Source: Schistocerca nitens
Taxonomy: Eukaryota > Arthropoda > Insecta > Orthoptera > Acrididae
Length of the DNA stretch: 64,000 bases
Reading direction: 5' to 3'
NCBI RefSeq assembly: GCF_023898315.1
Contig: NC_064617.1
Location: 621,231,000-621,294,999 of the forward strand
The notes beneath the pieces are model-generated. The model ran no database searches, was not told the origin of the DNA, and saw nothing but the letters and a program-made list of their open reading frames with translations. Shown here one piece after another: positions 11,426 to 21,348 of this stretch. The position numbers and the translations under genes are program-made. Numbering within the stretch: position 1 is the stretch's first letter; every line of letters starts with the position of its first letter.

Positions 11426-12228
11426 ATTACACCGTTGACCCCGTCGGCAGAAGGTCAGAGAACCTATCCGTAAATATTTCATCATCACTGTCCACAAATT
11501 TTCAGGTTCCACATCCACTGCTGACACTGAACTATCTGTCAAAAGACGATTCTGAACTCCAATTACTCTCAGTCGCGTAACACAAAAACTCACCCTACCT
11601 CCAACCCCCACCCCCATCCCAACCATCAAACAAAATAAAATACTTTGTGTTATTTTGGGAGCTAAACCACATGTGTAGACTCCATTTTATGCACAATATT
11701 TCGTCAACCGTCCGTATAGTTTCCTTCCGGTTCTGCAAACTATGTTGTAACACATATTTGCCAACTAAACTACAAAACTATTGTGAGCTACTGTTGATAT
11801 CGCATCGCTTCATACCCGAGCTGCGCCACGAGCTTTGAAGCTCATTTCTTTTCAAGAACCCTACTGTTACTGCACGAATCGCTCATTTCCTCGCCATTTC
11901 CAGCTCTGGTAGGTGTGTTAGTCGTCAAGATCTTAATAAACTGAATACCTGAACCCAAATCTTGCCTAAATTGATACCTTCGTGACAATATGTTAGATTT
12001 AGAGTGATCTTGATTTCAATAGACCACTTAATCAGGCTGCCTCAGGAACTTGGTTTTTGTGTCATGATAGTCATCGCTCCATTTCTTTTTTGCTAATTAT
12101 AAGCAAGGCAGAGATCATCAGCAGAAAATTTGCTAGGTTGATTTAGTCGGGTGTGACACTTATGGTCTTTGCTGCACTCTTCGACTGTTCTAATAGTTTG
12201 CTCTACATCTACGCCTACATGGCCACTC
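11426..12228. other. No recognised gene
   Basis: AT-rich sequence between the hairpin and the next SINE. Short frames at 11647-11838 and 12169-12354 carry no recognisable domain; the latter runs into the SINE. Confidence 0.5.
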
Positions 12229-12239
12229 TGTAAATCACA

Positions 12240-12439
12240 GCCGGTCGGAGTGGCCGAGCGGTTCCAGGCGCTTCAGTGTGGAACCGCGCGACCGCTACAG
12301 TCGCAGGTTCGAATCCTGCCTCGGGCATGGCTTTGCGTGATGTCCTTAGGTTAGTTAGGTTTACGTAGTTCTAAGTTCTAGGGGACTGATGACCTCCGAT
12401 GTTAAGTTCCATAGTGCTCAGGGCCATTTGAACCATTTT
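12240..12439 (+). repeat. tRNA-derived SINE, copy 2
   Basis: Same family as 10943, complete from CCGGTCGGAGTGGCCGAG to CCATTTGAACCATTTT. Perfect 11-bp target-site duplication TGTAAATCACA at 12229-12239 and 12440-12450. Confidence 0.93.
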
Positions 12440-12526
12440 TGTAAATCACACTTCATCGAAACACCTTCCCATTAATTCTATATTATCCCACTCCGAACAG
12501 CGTAGAGAAAGAAACCAACACTTATA

Positions 12527-13838
12527 CAAGGGTAATCCCAAAGTAAGGTCTCCTATTTTTCTATAAATATAGATCTCTGTTTGTGCGGCAGCTGGTCGCA
12601 CTGTTATGAAGAGTGCTTCACGCCCTGTGTGTAAACATGCGCACGCTGCACTGAGGCGCTCAGACTTGGCTTGGCAGTTGTTGAGAATAGAGCTCCCGTT
12701 GGATGTTACCGCCACGTGGGAATTGCGCGCAGTTATTCCGTTTTTGAACACAAAGGGCACTGCGCCAATTGAAATCCATCGCCAATTGACAGTCGTGTAT
12801 TATGAGTCGTGCATGGACGTATAAAATGTTCGTAAGTGGTGTAGAGTCTGCAGCTGGTCTAACCGAAATTCAAGACGAACAAAGGAGCGGGAGATCGTCA
12901 ACTTCTGAGGAGACAGTGTTGAACGTTGAGGAAAGTATGCGTGAAGATCAGCGGATCACCATGAATGAACTCTGCACGTTGGTTCCTGAGGTTCCCTGAA
13001 GCATCGCTCACAGAATTTTATCGGAAACATTGAACTACCGGAAGGTGTGCGCAAGATGGGTGCCACACATGCTGACTGAGGACCACATGCGGCAACGAGT
13101 TGTTGCTTCCCGCGCATTTCTTCACCACATTGCAGCCGAACAGGACCACTTTCTGGACTCAGTTGTCACTGGTGACCAAACCTGGGCATACCACTTTACA
13201 CTTGAGACCAAGGAACAATCATGTCAGTGGCGGCATCCTTCTTCGTCACAGCATCGGAAATTCAAACAAACTCAGTCTGCCGGTAAAGTCATGAAAACCG
13301 CTTCTTGGGATCAGTAAGGGGTACTGTTGGTCGACTTTATGCCCACTGGGAGCACAATTAACGCTGACAGGTACTGTGAGACTCTGAAAAATCTCAAACT
13401 GGCAATTCAGAACCGGAGAAGAGCAAAATTGGGGAAGGGCGTACACATTCTCAATGACAACGCTCGCCCACACATAGCTCGCCAAACCGTTGCTCTCCAG
13501 CAACAGTTTCACTGGAACATAATCACCCAACCACCATGTAGTCCTCACTTGGCGCCCAGTGACTGTGACCTGCTCCCTAAGTTGAAAGAACATTTGGCCG
13601 GAAAGCGATTCAGCTCCGACGACGAGGTGAAAGACTGAACAGCACGGCGGCGAGCTGGTATGAGAAGGGCATACAAAAACTGCCTCAGCGTCTACAAAAA
13701 TGCATCGACAGAAATGGTGATTACGTCAAAAATTAGCTAAATGTTAAAGCTGTAAGCCGATGCAAACCATTGTAGAAATAAACAGGTCTATGTACTTATA
13801 AAAAAGATAGGAGACCTCACTTTTGGGATTACCCTCGT
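12527..13838 (+). mobile_element. Mariner-type DNA transposon, both ends present
   Basis: Terminal inverted repeats are visible: GGGTAATCCCAAAGTAAGGT at the left and the complement of ACTTTTGGGATTACCC at the right, with TA at 12525-12526 and 13839-13840. Length about 1312 bp, the usual mariner size. It encloses one broken transposase. The moderately diverged repeats and the number of lesions suggest an older insertion than the Tc1 copies. Confidence 0.9.
12700..13736 (+). pseudogene. Mariner transposase (DD34D), broken
   Basis: Cut-and-paste transposase. The N-terminal helix-turn-helix begins near LRAVIPFLNTKGTAPIEIHR (12720-12780). After a frameshift near 12800-12825 the frame continues as TEIQDEQRSGRSST and RKVCARWVPHMLT, with the first catalytic Asp in VTGDQTW (about 13168-13188). 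The second Asp is in LNDNARPH (codon 13456-13458) and the third in APSDCDLLP (codon 13561-13563); I count 34 residues between them, diagnostic of mariner. A YEKGIQKLPQRLQKCI-type end follows a small deletion at about 13636 and stops at 13734-13736. In-frame stops at 12997-12999 and 13315-13317 and two frameshifts make it inactive. Confidence 0.9.
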
Positions 13839-13889
13839 ATCTTTCGGTGCGAGCTCTGATTCCACTCATGTTATTATTTTGATCGTTTC

Positions 13890-14029
13890 TCTCTATGTTA
13901 GTCGGCGTCAAGAAACTATTTTCGCATTCGGAGGAGAAATATGTCTGAAATTTTGTTATAAGAGCCGCGCAACGAGAAATACCTTTGTTTTAATTATACC
14001 TACCCCAAACCCTGTATTATGTCTACTTC
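13890..14029. other. Unassigned spacer between mariner and LINE
   Basis: Short sequence with TTCGCATTCGGAGGAGAAAT resembling the LINE tail seen near 60-80 on the opposite strand, so it may be a further minus-strand LINE 3' scrap. Too short to assign. Confidence 0.3.
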
Positions 14030-15260
14030 TGCATCTACGTAGATACCACGCAAGCCACCATATGGTGCGTGGCGGATGGAATGCTGTACCATTACTTGTC
14101 ATTCCCCCCCCCCACCCCCACCCACCCACCCCGCTTCACTCGCAAACAGAGGGAGGCAAAATCGACTGTCTGTACATCTCCATTTGAGCCCTAATTTTTC
14201 GTATCTTCGTGGTCCGTCCGCGATATATATCTTGCCGGTAGTAGTATCCTTCGGCTGTCAGCCTCATGTCCCGGTTCTCCAAACTTTGTCAATGGTGTTT
14301 CTCGAAAAGAACGTCGCCTTCCCTCCAGCGTTTCCCATTTGAGTTCCCGAAGCATCTCCATAACGCTTACGTGTTGTTCGAACTTACCGGTAACAAATCT
14401 AGCCACCCACTTCTAAATTACCTCGATGTCTTCCTTCAATCCGACCTGGTACCGATCCGAAACACTTGAATAGTATTCAAGAATAAGTCGCACCAGTGTC
14501 CCACATGAACGACTCTTTCCTAAAATTATCCCAATAAACCGAAGTCGACCACTTGCCTTTCCTACCACTGTTTTCACACGTTCGTTCCACCTCATATAGC
14601 TTTGCACCGTTACGCCCAGATATTTAAACGAATTGACTATGTCGAGCAGGACACTAGTAATACTGTACAAGAAAATTACAGGTTTGCTCTTCCTACTCAT
14701 CCGCATAACTCATATTTTTTCCACATTTAGGGATAGCTGCCATTCATAACGCCAACTCGAGAGTTTGTCTAAGTAATCTTGTACCTTCCTGCAGTCACTT
14801 AACTTCGAGACCTTACCGTATTCAGTGGCATCATCAGCAAACAACCGTAGATTGCTGTCCACCCTGCACGCCAAATCATTTATGTACGTAGAGAACAACA
14901 GCTGTCCTATAACCTTTCCCTGGGACATTCCTGACGATAGCTTCATTTGTGATGGACACTCGCCGTCGTCGAAAATATACTACGGTCTTTTATATAAGAA
15001 GTCTTCGATCCGGTCACATATCTGTGAAATTGTTCCTTATGTTCTTACCTCAGTTAACATCCAGCAAGGGGCATCATGTCAAATGCTTTCCGGAAATGTA
15101 GAAATATGGAATTTGCCTGTTGACGTTCATCCATAGTTCTTAACGTATCACGAGAGACAAGGGCAAGCTGAGTTTCGCAAGGGCGATGCTATCTGAAACG
15201 ATGCTGATTCGTGGACATAAGCTTTTTACTCTCAAGAAAGTTTATTGTATTCGAACTGAG
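14030..15260 (-). pseudogene. CR1/Jockey-type LINE, reverse transcriptase C-terminal half
   Basis: On the minus strand, several frames carry the second half of a LINE RT. From right to left are a degenerate palm start, SSGMSQGKVIGQLLFSTYINDL near 14900 (normally a V-P-Q-G-S loop), the catalytic LFADDATEY near 14820, LSSWRYEWQLSLNVEKI near 14710-14760, FKYLGVTVQSYMRWNERV near 14580-14620, ASGRLRFIGIILG near 14530, and LILEYYSSVSDRYQVGL near 14440-14490. The region after that (14190-14406) is the basic tail, and gtagataccacgcaagccaccatatggtg near 14040 is the 3' noncoding end. It copies element RNA at a nicked target. Frame changes and stops abound. The 5' two thirds are missing. Confidence 0.85.
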
Positions 15261-15339
15261 ATATATTCAAGGACTCTGCAGCAAAAGAAGTGAGGGATAT
15301 TGGTCTGTGTCTGTGACACTCTCACCTCTATTTCTAGAT

Positions 15340-15470
15340 AATACAAAACGTGCTACCCTTCATTGAACTTCCTCGATTGACTCCGCTAATTGTATGTGGT
15401 AAGGATCCCACACCGAGCAGCAGTACTCCAGAACTGGACGAACTAGCTGTGATGTACCTTTTACATTCTT
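15340..15470 (-). pseudogene. LINE RT C-terminal scrap, second copy
   Basis: The minus strand reads GTSQLVRPVLEYCCSVWDPY followed by HIQLAESIEEVQ, the conserved block after the RT thumb. It duplicates a block already present at 14440-14490 in the adjacent copy, so this is a separate insertion. Nothing upstream or downstream of the same copy was recognised. Confidence 0.65.
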
Positions 15471-15984
15471 GCTTTCATGTTTCCGTTTTCTTTAAAGGCA
15501 AAGTGAAAAGGTGAAGCGGTAGCCCAGCGTAGAGCCAGCGCCTACCGTCATGTAATTTCGATTTTCAAATATTAAGAAACATATGATGTTTTCCTGTTCC
15601 TCGGTAAGAGGAAGGACTCGCTCTCTGTTAATGAACGAAGTAGACGCACATACGTTTAGAGCGAAATCGGCGGTAGCCCTTTATTTTTAATATTTTAAAA
15701 AGTCTGTATTCTTTATGTGCATCGAAGAAAATAGTAGAGTACTATTTTACTAACTGAAAGATTGTATGAGTCATTATTCCAAGTAGTACTGCACTACGTA
15801 AAAACCCAAGAAGCCCACCTGTGTACTTCAGAGTACCACGAAAATCCGATTACAATATCATCGACACGGTCAAGATTTTGCAGGCGGATTCGGCGATCGG
15901 ACGTAATATTATTAATTGGTAAGCATAAATATGCAACAAGAGAAAGACTATTTCATTTAGTGGAACTAATATGAAGAGATTCTT

Positions 15985-17190
15985 TACCCATTTACAGGCA
16001 TAGCTCAGCTTATTGTGCTTTTCCGACACGCCGAAACATTAATCTCATTATTTCCACATATCTAAACATTTTTATTATCTTTTCTGTTATATTATAAAGT
16101 GTAGTGTAGACAGTCTCTTTACTATATCTGCTGCATCTTCTAAGTGCTCTGCCAACTAAACCGAGTCTCTGATTCGCCTTCTCCACAACATTTTCTAAGA
16201 GTTATTTTCAATTCAAGTTGTTCGTACTGGTAATTCCTAGGTATGTAATTGAATTTGCACCTTTCACATTTGATTGATTTATCGAGTAACCGAAGTTTAA
16301 CGGATTACTTTTAGCTCTTATGCCGATGACCACCATTTTTCATTATTTAGGGTCAATTGCCAAATTTCACGCCAACTAAATATTTTTCCTTATATTTTCC
16401 TTACATTTTTTTTGCATTTGACAACATAAAACAACTGCTCAAATTGCCTTCTAAATCGTTTATGTAGAGAAGGAACGGTCAAGGGCATGTAACACTACGT
16501 GAGGAACGTCAGGAATCACTTCTGTTTTAGTTGACTTTTTGTCAGTTAGTGCGAACACCGACCTCTCTGATAGGAAATCAGGAATCCAGTCACATAACTA
16601 AGACGATATTCCATAACAAACAATTTTATTACAGCCCACTTCTGAGGTACGGTGTCAAAAGCTTTGTGGTAATCTAGAAATAAGGAATCAATTTGAAATG
16701 CCTTGTCGACAGCACACAACACTTCATGTAAGTAAAAAGCTGGTTGTGTTTCACAAGAACAATAGTTTCTAAATCCGTGTTGATTTGTATCAATAGACCG
16801 TTCTCCTCGAGATAATTCATAATGTTCGGACACAATATATGTTCCTCAATCCCGCTGCACATCGGCGTTATTGATATGTGCCTGTAATTTAGTGGTCTAT
16901 TCCTGTTAATTTCTTAAATATTAATGTGACCTGTGGTACTTTCCAGTCTATGGGGCACATATTTCCGTCGAGCGAGCGGTTGTATATGATTGTTAAATAT
17001 GGAGCAATTGCATCAGCATACTTTGAAAGGATACTAATTGGTATACAAGCTGGACTGGAAGATTTCCTTTTTACACTTACGTTGTTAATTTTGGAGAAGA
17101 GCAGATCGTCTCTCTGGAAGGCTTCAAGCGAATTTTTATCTTCTTTGAATATATGTATTTTTGGCTTTTTTTGGCCGATTTGAGAGTTGC
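15985..17190 (-). pseudogene. CR1/Jockey-type LINE, central RT region
   Basis: Minus-strand RT remnant, N-terminal part at the right. Blocks: a start of the RT near 17100-17180 (SLLFSKINNVSVKRKSS), PISILSKYADAIAPYLTIIYN near 16980-17040, RINTDL/QHGFRNYCSCETQ near 16740-16800, then IDSLFLDYHKAFDTVPQ near 16640-16690. After a decayed stretch, NPLNFGYSINQSNVKGANSI near 16240-16310 and RALRRCSRYSKETVYTTLYN near 16080-16150 close the element. The catalytic Asp-Asp block falls in the decayed stretch. The same family occurs at 36.4-37.7 kb. Inactive. Confidence 0.8.
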
Positions 17191-18670
17191 GCTATTTAGT
17201 CTCTTTATGGAAATCCTGTGTCCAATAATACCTGTATCCGTTTTAGGCTTGTTATTACGTACATAAAAAAGTCAATTCCTCGTGCAACGCGTCTTTCTGA
17301 GACGTTTGTTGTCATTGCGACTACAGAGATAACTACTAAAAATTTTACCGATCTGTACGGTGATTGGTCTAGCGTAAGACAGATGAGTCATTCTCGCCTT
17401 CTCTTTTTCTTTCTATTTGCAGTCTTTCTTTGTCTCAGTGTTCCTCCTCTATGGATAAAAGTATTTAGGACGGAACTACTTCGTTATGGATGCTGATACG
17501 ACGAGGTTAGGACATGGTCGTTCTGCTTGGATTTTGTAGATAGACCCTACACTGTGACCATGGAATCTGCCCATTCTTATCTTAACTAACACGCCGAGCA
17601 AAGCTAACTAGCACGTGCATTTTAAGTTCTATCCTAAATTTTATTTAGGTTGGATAGCTTATTTCCCTTTGTTTTCGATTAAAAAAGTTTGTGTTACAAG
17701 AAGAATGCGCACTGTCAGGAAAACAATAGCCGTCTATCTTCTCTTAGACTTTCTTATCTTCTCTTAGACTTTCTTTGTGTGATAACGCATCTAGCTTCTG
17801 CTTCTCATCCTGCAGTTAGTTATTGGTGGAGCAGACGTTACGAACCGTGCTACTATTTAGAGAGGGAGAGGGAGAGGTAGAAAATGGGAGAGAGAGAGAG
17901 AGAGAGAGAGAAGGAACAGAGGAATGGGAGAGGCAGCGAGGGTAATCTCACGTAAATAGACTCTTATTACGAAATCCGGCTGTGGCACTGGCGGGACTAG
18001 CTGGTGAGACAAACCAGCTAGCTGGTTAGTGCGGCAGCTAACGAAGTTAATTAGGCGGTGAATGGAGGACAGCTCGCAAACAGACGTCACATTATGGCTC
18101 TGACGCTGACATCATTGGGAGTGAGCACGCAGTTTCCCACCCGTCTCTGAATGCGCAGCTGAGTGTGCAGTTCTCCCGTTGTCAATAACCTACCAAATTG
18201 ACAACATCGATCGTTTTATTTCAACGAATCGGTATTTATACTACAGAGTGAATGAAAATAGACATTACTGCCATCTGTCGTTTTTCTGATTTAATTAAAT
18301 ATAGAATAGTACCTTACTTCAACGGGAGTTTTCAGCAACAGCGTCCACAGATAATTGTTCTGTGAACATTAGTATAAGTTCGAGATAATTGGATAACGTT
18401 TTCTTCAGAATAAGATTTGTGTATTTTTAAACATTTTTTGTTTCCGGAAGGATGTTCTATAGAGAGTCATGTATCCATAAGCACAATATATTACTCAGTC
18501 ACTACCACTTAAAGTACAAGAGATATCGTAAAATGAAAATATACATGAATGATCCACGGATAAGATAGGCCCGTGTATTAGAAGAGATGGAGCATATAAA
18601 ATGGTTATATAAGAAGAAAATTGTTAATTAAAATAAATATTTTTGGCATATTTTTAATGAATACAGAATG
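17191..18670. other. No recognised gene; contains purine microsatellite
   Basis: Beyond the RT remnant nothing is identifiable except the GA-rich run. A short direct duplication CTTCTCTTAGACTTTCTTAT occurs at about 17740 and 17758. Frames such as 17218-17496 have no motif. Confidence 0.5.
17861..17911 (+). repeat. (GA)n-rich microsatellite
   Basis: agagggagagggagagg followed by a pure GA run at 17888-17911. Confidence 0.9.
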
Positions 18671-19697
18671 TTGTTTTTGTTGTGGTCTTCAGTCCTGAGA
18701 TTGGTTTCATGCAGCTCTCCATGCTACTTTATCCTGTGCAAGCTGCTTCACCTCCCAGTACGTACTGCAGCACTACATCCTTCTGAATCTGCTTAGTGTA
18801 TTCATCTCTTGGTCTCACTCTTTGATTTTTACCCTCCACACTGCCCTCCAATACTAAATTGTATTGTATTGTGATTCCTTGATGCCTCAGCACTTGTCCT
18901 ACCAACCGATCCCTTCTTCTAGTCAAGTTGTGCCACAAACTCCTCCCCAATTCTATTCAATATCTCCTCATTAATTATGTGATCTACCTATCTAATCTTC
19001 AGCATTCTTCTGTAGCACCACATTTCGAAAGCTTCTATTCTCTTCTTTTTCAAACTATTTATCGTCCATGTTTCACTTCCATACATGGCTACACTCCATA
19101 GAAATACTTTCAGAAACGACTTCCTGACACTTAAATCTATACTCGATGTTAACAAATTTCTCTTCTTCAGAAACGCTTTCCTTGCCATTACCAGTCTACT
19201 GAAGGTGGCACGGGTAAAATACAGGGAGCGAAAGGCTATTTACAATTTGTATAGAAACCAGATGGCAGTTATAAGAGTCGAGGGGCATGAAAGGGAACCA
19301 GTGGTTGGGAAGGGAGTGAGATAGGGTTGTAGCCTCTCCCCGATGTTATTCAATCTGTTTATTCAGCAGGCAATAAAGGAAACGAAATAAAAATTCGGAG
19401 TAGGTATTTAAATCCATGGAGGAGAAACAAAAACTTTAAGGTTCGCTGATGATATTGTAATTCTGTCAGAAACTGCGAAGCACTTGGAAGAGCAGTTGAA
19501 CGGAATGGACAGTGTCTTGAAAGGAGGATACAATATGAACAACAGCAAAAAGCAAAACGAGGATAATAGAATGTAGTCGATTTAAACCGGGTGATGCTGA
19601 GGGAATTAGATTAGGAAATGAGACACTTAAAGTAGTAAAGGAGTTTTGCTATTTCGGGAGCAAAATAACTGATGATGGTCGAAGTAGAGAGGATACA
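18671..19697 (-). mobile_element. RTE-type LINE (family A) with 5' inversion
   Basis: Two oppositely oriented pieces of one LINE meet at about 19197. The piece 18671-19196 is minus strand and carries the RT C-terminal end (RLAMARKAFLKKRNLL, then WTINSLKKKRIEAFEMWCYR, then RRDRLVGQVLRH) and the 3' end with the gtggtcttcagtcctgaga signature. The piece 19199-19697 is plus strand and carries the immediately preceding RT part (KVARVKYRERKAIYNLYRN, GCSLSPMLFN, a frame-shifted FADDIVILS, and FGSKITDDGRSRED). Compared with the full-length copy at 21.3-24.6 kb the two pieces are adjacent in the source, with only about ten bases lost. Flanks ATACAGAATG (18661-18670) and ATACAGGATG (about 19693-19702) may be a target-site duplication. 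Confidence 0.85.
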
Positions 19698-19729
19698 GGA
19701 TGATACTATTAAATAATTTGTCGGTTTAC

Positions 19730-20500
19730 CATAGCTGTTGCTTGAACACTCGCTTTTTTAATGAGTTGTTCGTTTTGTTCAAGCATTCGCCTGTCTATCA
19801 TTCACGACAGCATTTACACTTATTACCAGACGTGGAACGTAATTCCTGTGACCATCGTGAACAGGAAAAACACTAAAACCAATCGTCATTTTTATTAGTT
19901 TTGCAACATTGCATACATTCATCAGCATCCCATTCATCAAAGTTAGTATCGTAGTCCTTTACAATGTCTGCATATGATGAACACAGTGAGCTATATGCAT
20001 TATATTTCGTTTTTAACTTCTTCAGTCTTTCTCTTCATTAGCATTTCAATTTGCTGATATTTTGTGCCTTTTTTGTCTGCTCTCTTTCCATATTTGATTT
20101 TTCTTTGCTGTTTCAATATTTATCTGAGTTTTGTCCTTTGGATGAAGTTACTGCATTCTTCTTGATACTCATGGTTTTATCAATAAAACAAACAGGTGAC
20201 AATTCTTCCCGATGTTTTGTCTGCGTTGGATTAGGAGCAATCAGTTTTGCGATGGTAATCTTGTAAGTTTTAGATTAAGAGTGGAGTCCGAAGCTGTAGC
20301 CGTAAAGAAACTTGCCTTGAGCAGAAATCTCTGCTCTTTTGATGTGCTGTGGATCGCTAGGTGTTTTGATGAGCTTTGAAGTGCATGGTTCGCCTGCAGG
20401 TATGTGAGACTGTGCTCTGCCGTTTGTTGGCACAGACGTATCTTCCGACAAATAAATACAGTCTGAGATTTCGATCATCTTCAGAGGTCTTATTTCACAT
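19730..20500 (-). pseudogene. Possible pogo/Tigger-like transposase C-terminal remnant
   Basis: The minus strand holds a 68-codon frame (20275-20478, starting MIEISDCIYLSEDTS) and, after stops and frame changes, a stretch near 19800-19960 reading DEWDADECMQCCK, then DDWF, a stop, CFSCSRWSQ and CKCC. Pairs of cysteines around a D-W and a C-x2-C-x2-W are typical of the zinc-finger-like tail at the end of some arthropod pogo-group transposases. The catalytic domain and inverted repeats were not found, so the assignment rests on this tail only. It could equally be the tail of another element with a PHD-like finger. Confidence 0.35.
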
Positions 20501-20699
20501 GCCTAGAAGCTAAATTTATTAGTACTCCATCTCTTCCACATTAAAACGAGTGGACCATTTCTGCCAACTATCATTGGCCCATCTCTCCCGATGGTCTGGG
20601 AGAGATTGACCACCCAGACTTCTGTCTACAGGAAGCGAAATCGGCGGCTATTTAGGTTAGTGTCATGCCTACACATCGGTGAAGCTCGCAGAAAAATTA

Positions 20700-21266
20700 T
20701 GCATTAGTACTCTGCAAAATTTGCCTCCTATACCATAATCTTGTAGAACAGACAGTAAATTGCTCCTAGGAACCCCGTCATATGCCTTTTCTAGATCTAT
20801 AAAGCATAGATACAATTCCCTGTTTCACTCGTAACACTTCTCCATTATTTGCCGTAAGCTAAAGATCTGGTCCTGACAACCTCTAAGAGGCCTAAACCCA
20901 CACTGATTTTCGTACAATTTGTCCTCAACTAATACTCGTACTTTCCTTTCAACAATACCTGAGAAGATTTTACCCACAACGTTGATTAAAGAGATACCTC
21001 TGCAGTTGTTACAATCTTTTCTGTTTCCATGTTTAAAGATTGGTGTGATTACTGCTTTCGTCCAGTCTGATGGAACCAGTCCCGACTCGCACGCCATTTC
21101 AATTATCGTGTGTAGCCATTTAAGACCTGACATTCCACTGTATTTGATGAGTTACGGCTTAATTTCATCCACCCAAGCCGCTTTATTGCACTGCAATCTA
21201 TTGTCCATTTTCTCCACTTCCTCAAATGTAGTTCTATTTCCATCATCATTCCTATCCTCAAATTGA
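20700..21266 (-). pseudogene. RTE-type LINE (family B), inverted N-terminal RT segment
   Basis: Minus strand reads the first half of a reverse transcriptase: a degenerate LRKWRKWTIDCSAIKRLGWMK start near 21180-21240, GLKWLHTIIEMACESGLVPSD near 21060-21130, WTKAVITPIFKHGNRKDC near 21010-21060, CRGISLINVVGKIFS near 20960-21005, and ENQCGFRPLRGCQDQIFSLR near 20850-20900, then FIDLEKAYDGVPRS across 20770-20815 after a stop. This order matches RT motifs 0 to 3. The segment is in the opposite orientation to the rest of the same element at 21267 and 24637. Confidence 0.8.
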
Positions 21267-21348
21267 GTTCATGGTTCAGAATAGTTTCAGGGGTAAGACA
21301 AGGCTGCAACCTGTCTCCACTGTTGTTCATATTATTTATGGATCATAT
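21267..21348 (+). pseudogene. RTE family B, RT motif 4 segment
   Basis: Plus strand reads SWFRIVSGVRQGCNLSPLLF and ILFMDH, the block that normally follows the inverted segment to its left. It is cut at 21348 by the insertion of a family A element and resumes at 24637. Confidence 0.8.

Noticed and set aside
12240..12320. tRNA gene-like sequence (A and B boxes)
   Set aside because: It is the head of a SINE with a family body and target-site duplication; the cloverleaf stems are not kept.
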